A stretch of DNA of 14,724 bases from Bacteroidota bacterium (GTDB lineage Bacteria; Bacteroidota; Bacteroidia; NS11-12g; UBA9320): assembly GCA_003484585.1 (NCBI GenBank), contig DNBZ01000230.1, positions 1-14,724 of the forward strand. The letters run 5' to 3'. The first letter of the stretch is position 1. Each line of letters begins with the position of its first letter. The notes beneath the pieces were generated by a model, which saw only the letters and a list, made by a program, of their open reading frames with translations, was not told the DNA's origin and searched no databases. The position numbers and the translations under genes are program-made. Shown here piece after piece: positions 14,455 through 14,724 of this stretch.

Positions 14455-14724
14455 TCAGAATAAGTTAGGACCTAGCCACTTTTTAGTGATGGCTAAATCT
14501 GCCCCTCTGCGTTTTGCATAATCTGCTACTTGGTCATTGCTTATTTTGCCTACGGCAAAATACTTAGACTCAGGATGCGAGAAGTACAAACCAGATACTG
14601 AGGCTGTAGGATACATAGCAAAACTATCCGTTAGGCTTATTCCCGTATTTTTTTCGACATCTAGTAGTTGCCAAAGTGTAGCTTTCTCTGTATGGTCTGG
14701 GCTAGCAGGATATCCCGCTGCAGG
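14455..14724 (-). CDS. metH: Cobalamin-dependent methionine synthase, C-terminal activation domain (5' part outside window)
   Basis: The last 89 codons of a minus-strand gene are visible, ending in TGA at 14455-14457. The window edge falls exactly at [14 protein letters not shown], the S-adenosylmethionine-binding signature of the MetH activation domain (E. coli PAAGYPACPDHTEK). This is followed by [42 protein letters not shown] and a final helix ending KKWLGPNLF. In this family the domain binds AdoMet for reductive reactivation of the oxidised cobalamin. The homocysteine, folate and cobalamin domains would lie beyond the window. The C-terminus is a few residues shorter than in E. coli, where the tail continues after APNL. 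Confidence 0.95.
   Translation of the reverse strand, partial: PAAGYPASPDHTEKATLWQLLDVEKNTGISLTDSFAMYPTASVSGLYFSHPESKYFAVGKISNDQVADYAKRRGADLAITKKWLGPNLF

Overview
This window looks like ordinary chromosome from a member of the Bacteroidota, probably flavobacteria-like. The evidence is a carboxyl-terminal TonB-dependent receptor barrel, DUF3108, DUF2007 and DUF2541 proteins, a Bacteroidota-type Uup ABC-F protein, BshA, PopT (DUF368), lipoproteins with short spacers, almost no Shine-Dalgarno sites, and several TAnnTTTG-like -7 promoter boxes just upstream of start codons. I see no insertion sequence, phage, CRISPR array, tRNA or rRNA gene.

Layout. 1-2155 (+): 3' part of a TonB-dependent outer-membrane receptor, cut off by the window start. 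2156-2304: an intergenic stretch that appears to carry decayed copies of the ends of both neighbouring genes. 2305-5681 (-): a DUF2007/zinc-ribbon protein, the ABC-F ATPase Uup, and an exported DUF3108 protein, with a clear hairpin terminator between the last two. 5789-6913 (+): an exported beta-rich protein, probably outer membrane, whose stop codon interlocks with that of the opposing small membrane protein (6910-7161, -). 7215-9259 (-): selD and selU/mnmH, overlapping by 4 bp, which together make selenophosphate and use it for 2-selenouridine in tRNA. 9384-9509 (-): a 41-residue lipoprotein. 9568-11249 (+): popT and aroE, overlapping by 4 bp. 11276-11824 (+): a lipocalin-like lipoprotein. 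11941-13605 (-): bshA followed by an NlpC/P60 cell-wall hydrolase. 13725-14114 (-): a small exported DUF2541 protein. 14115-14454: no protein gene, but several hairpins and a perfect anti-anti-Shine-Dalgarno sequence. 14455-14724 (-): the C-terminal activation domain of cobalamin-dependent methionine synthase, cut off by the window end.

Most genes are housekeeping or envelope functions: tRNA selenation, shikimate and bacillithiol synthesis, lipid-carrier recycling, ribosome-associated ATPase. I found no new multi-gene system. The parts most worth following up are non-coding: the structured interval between two terminators downstream of metH (14160-14450, minus strand), and the gene-tail fossils at 2156-2310.
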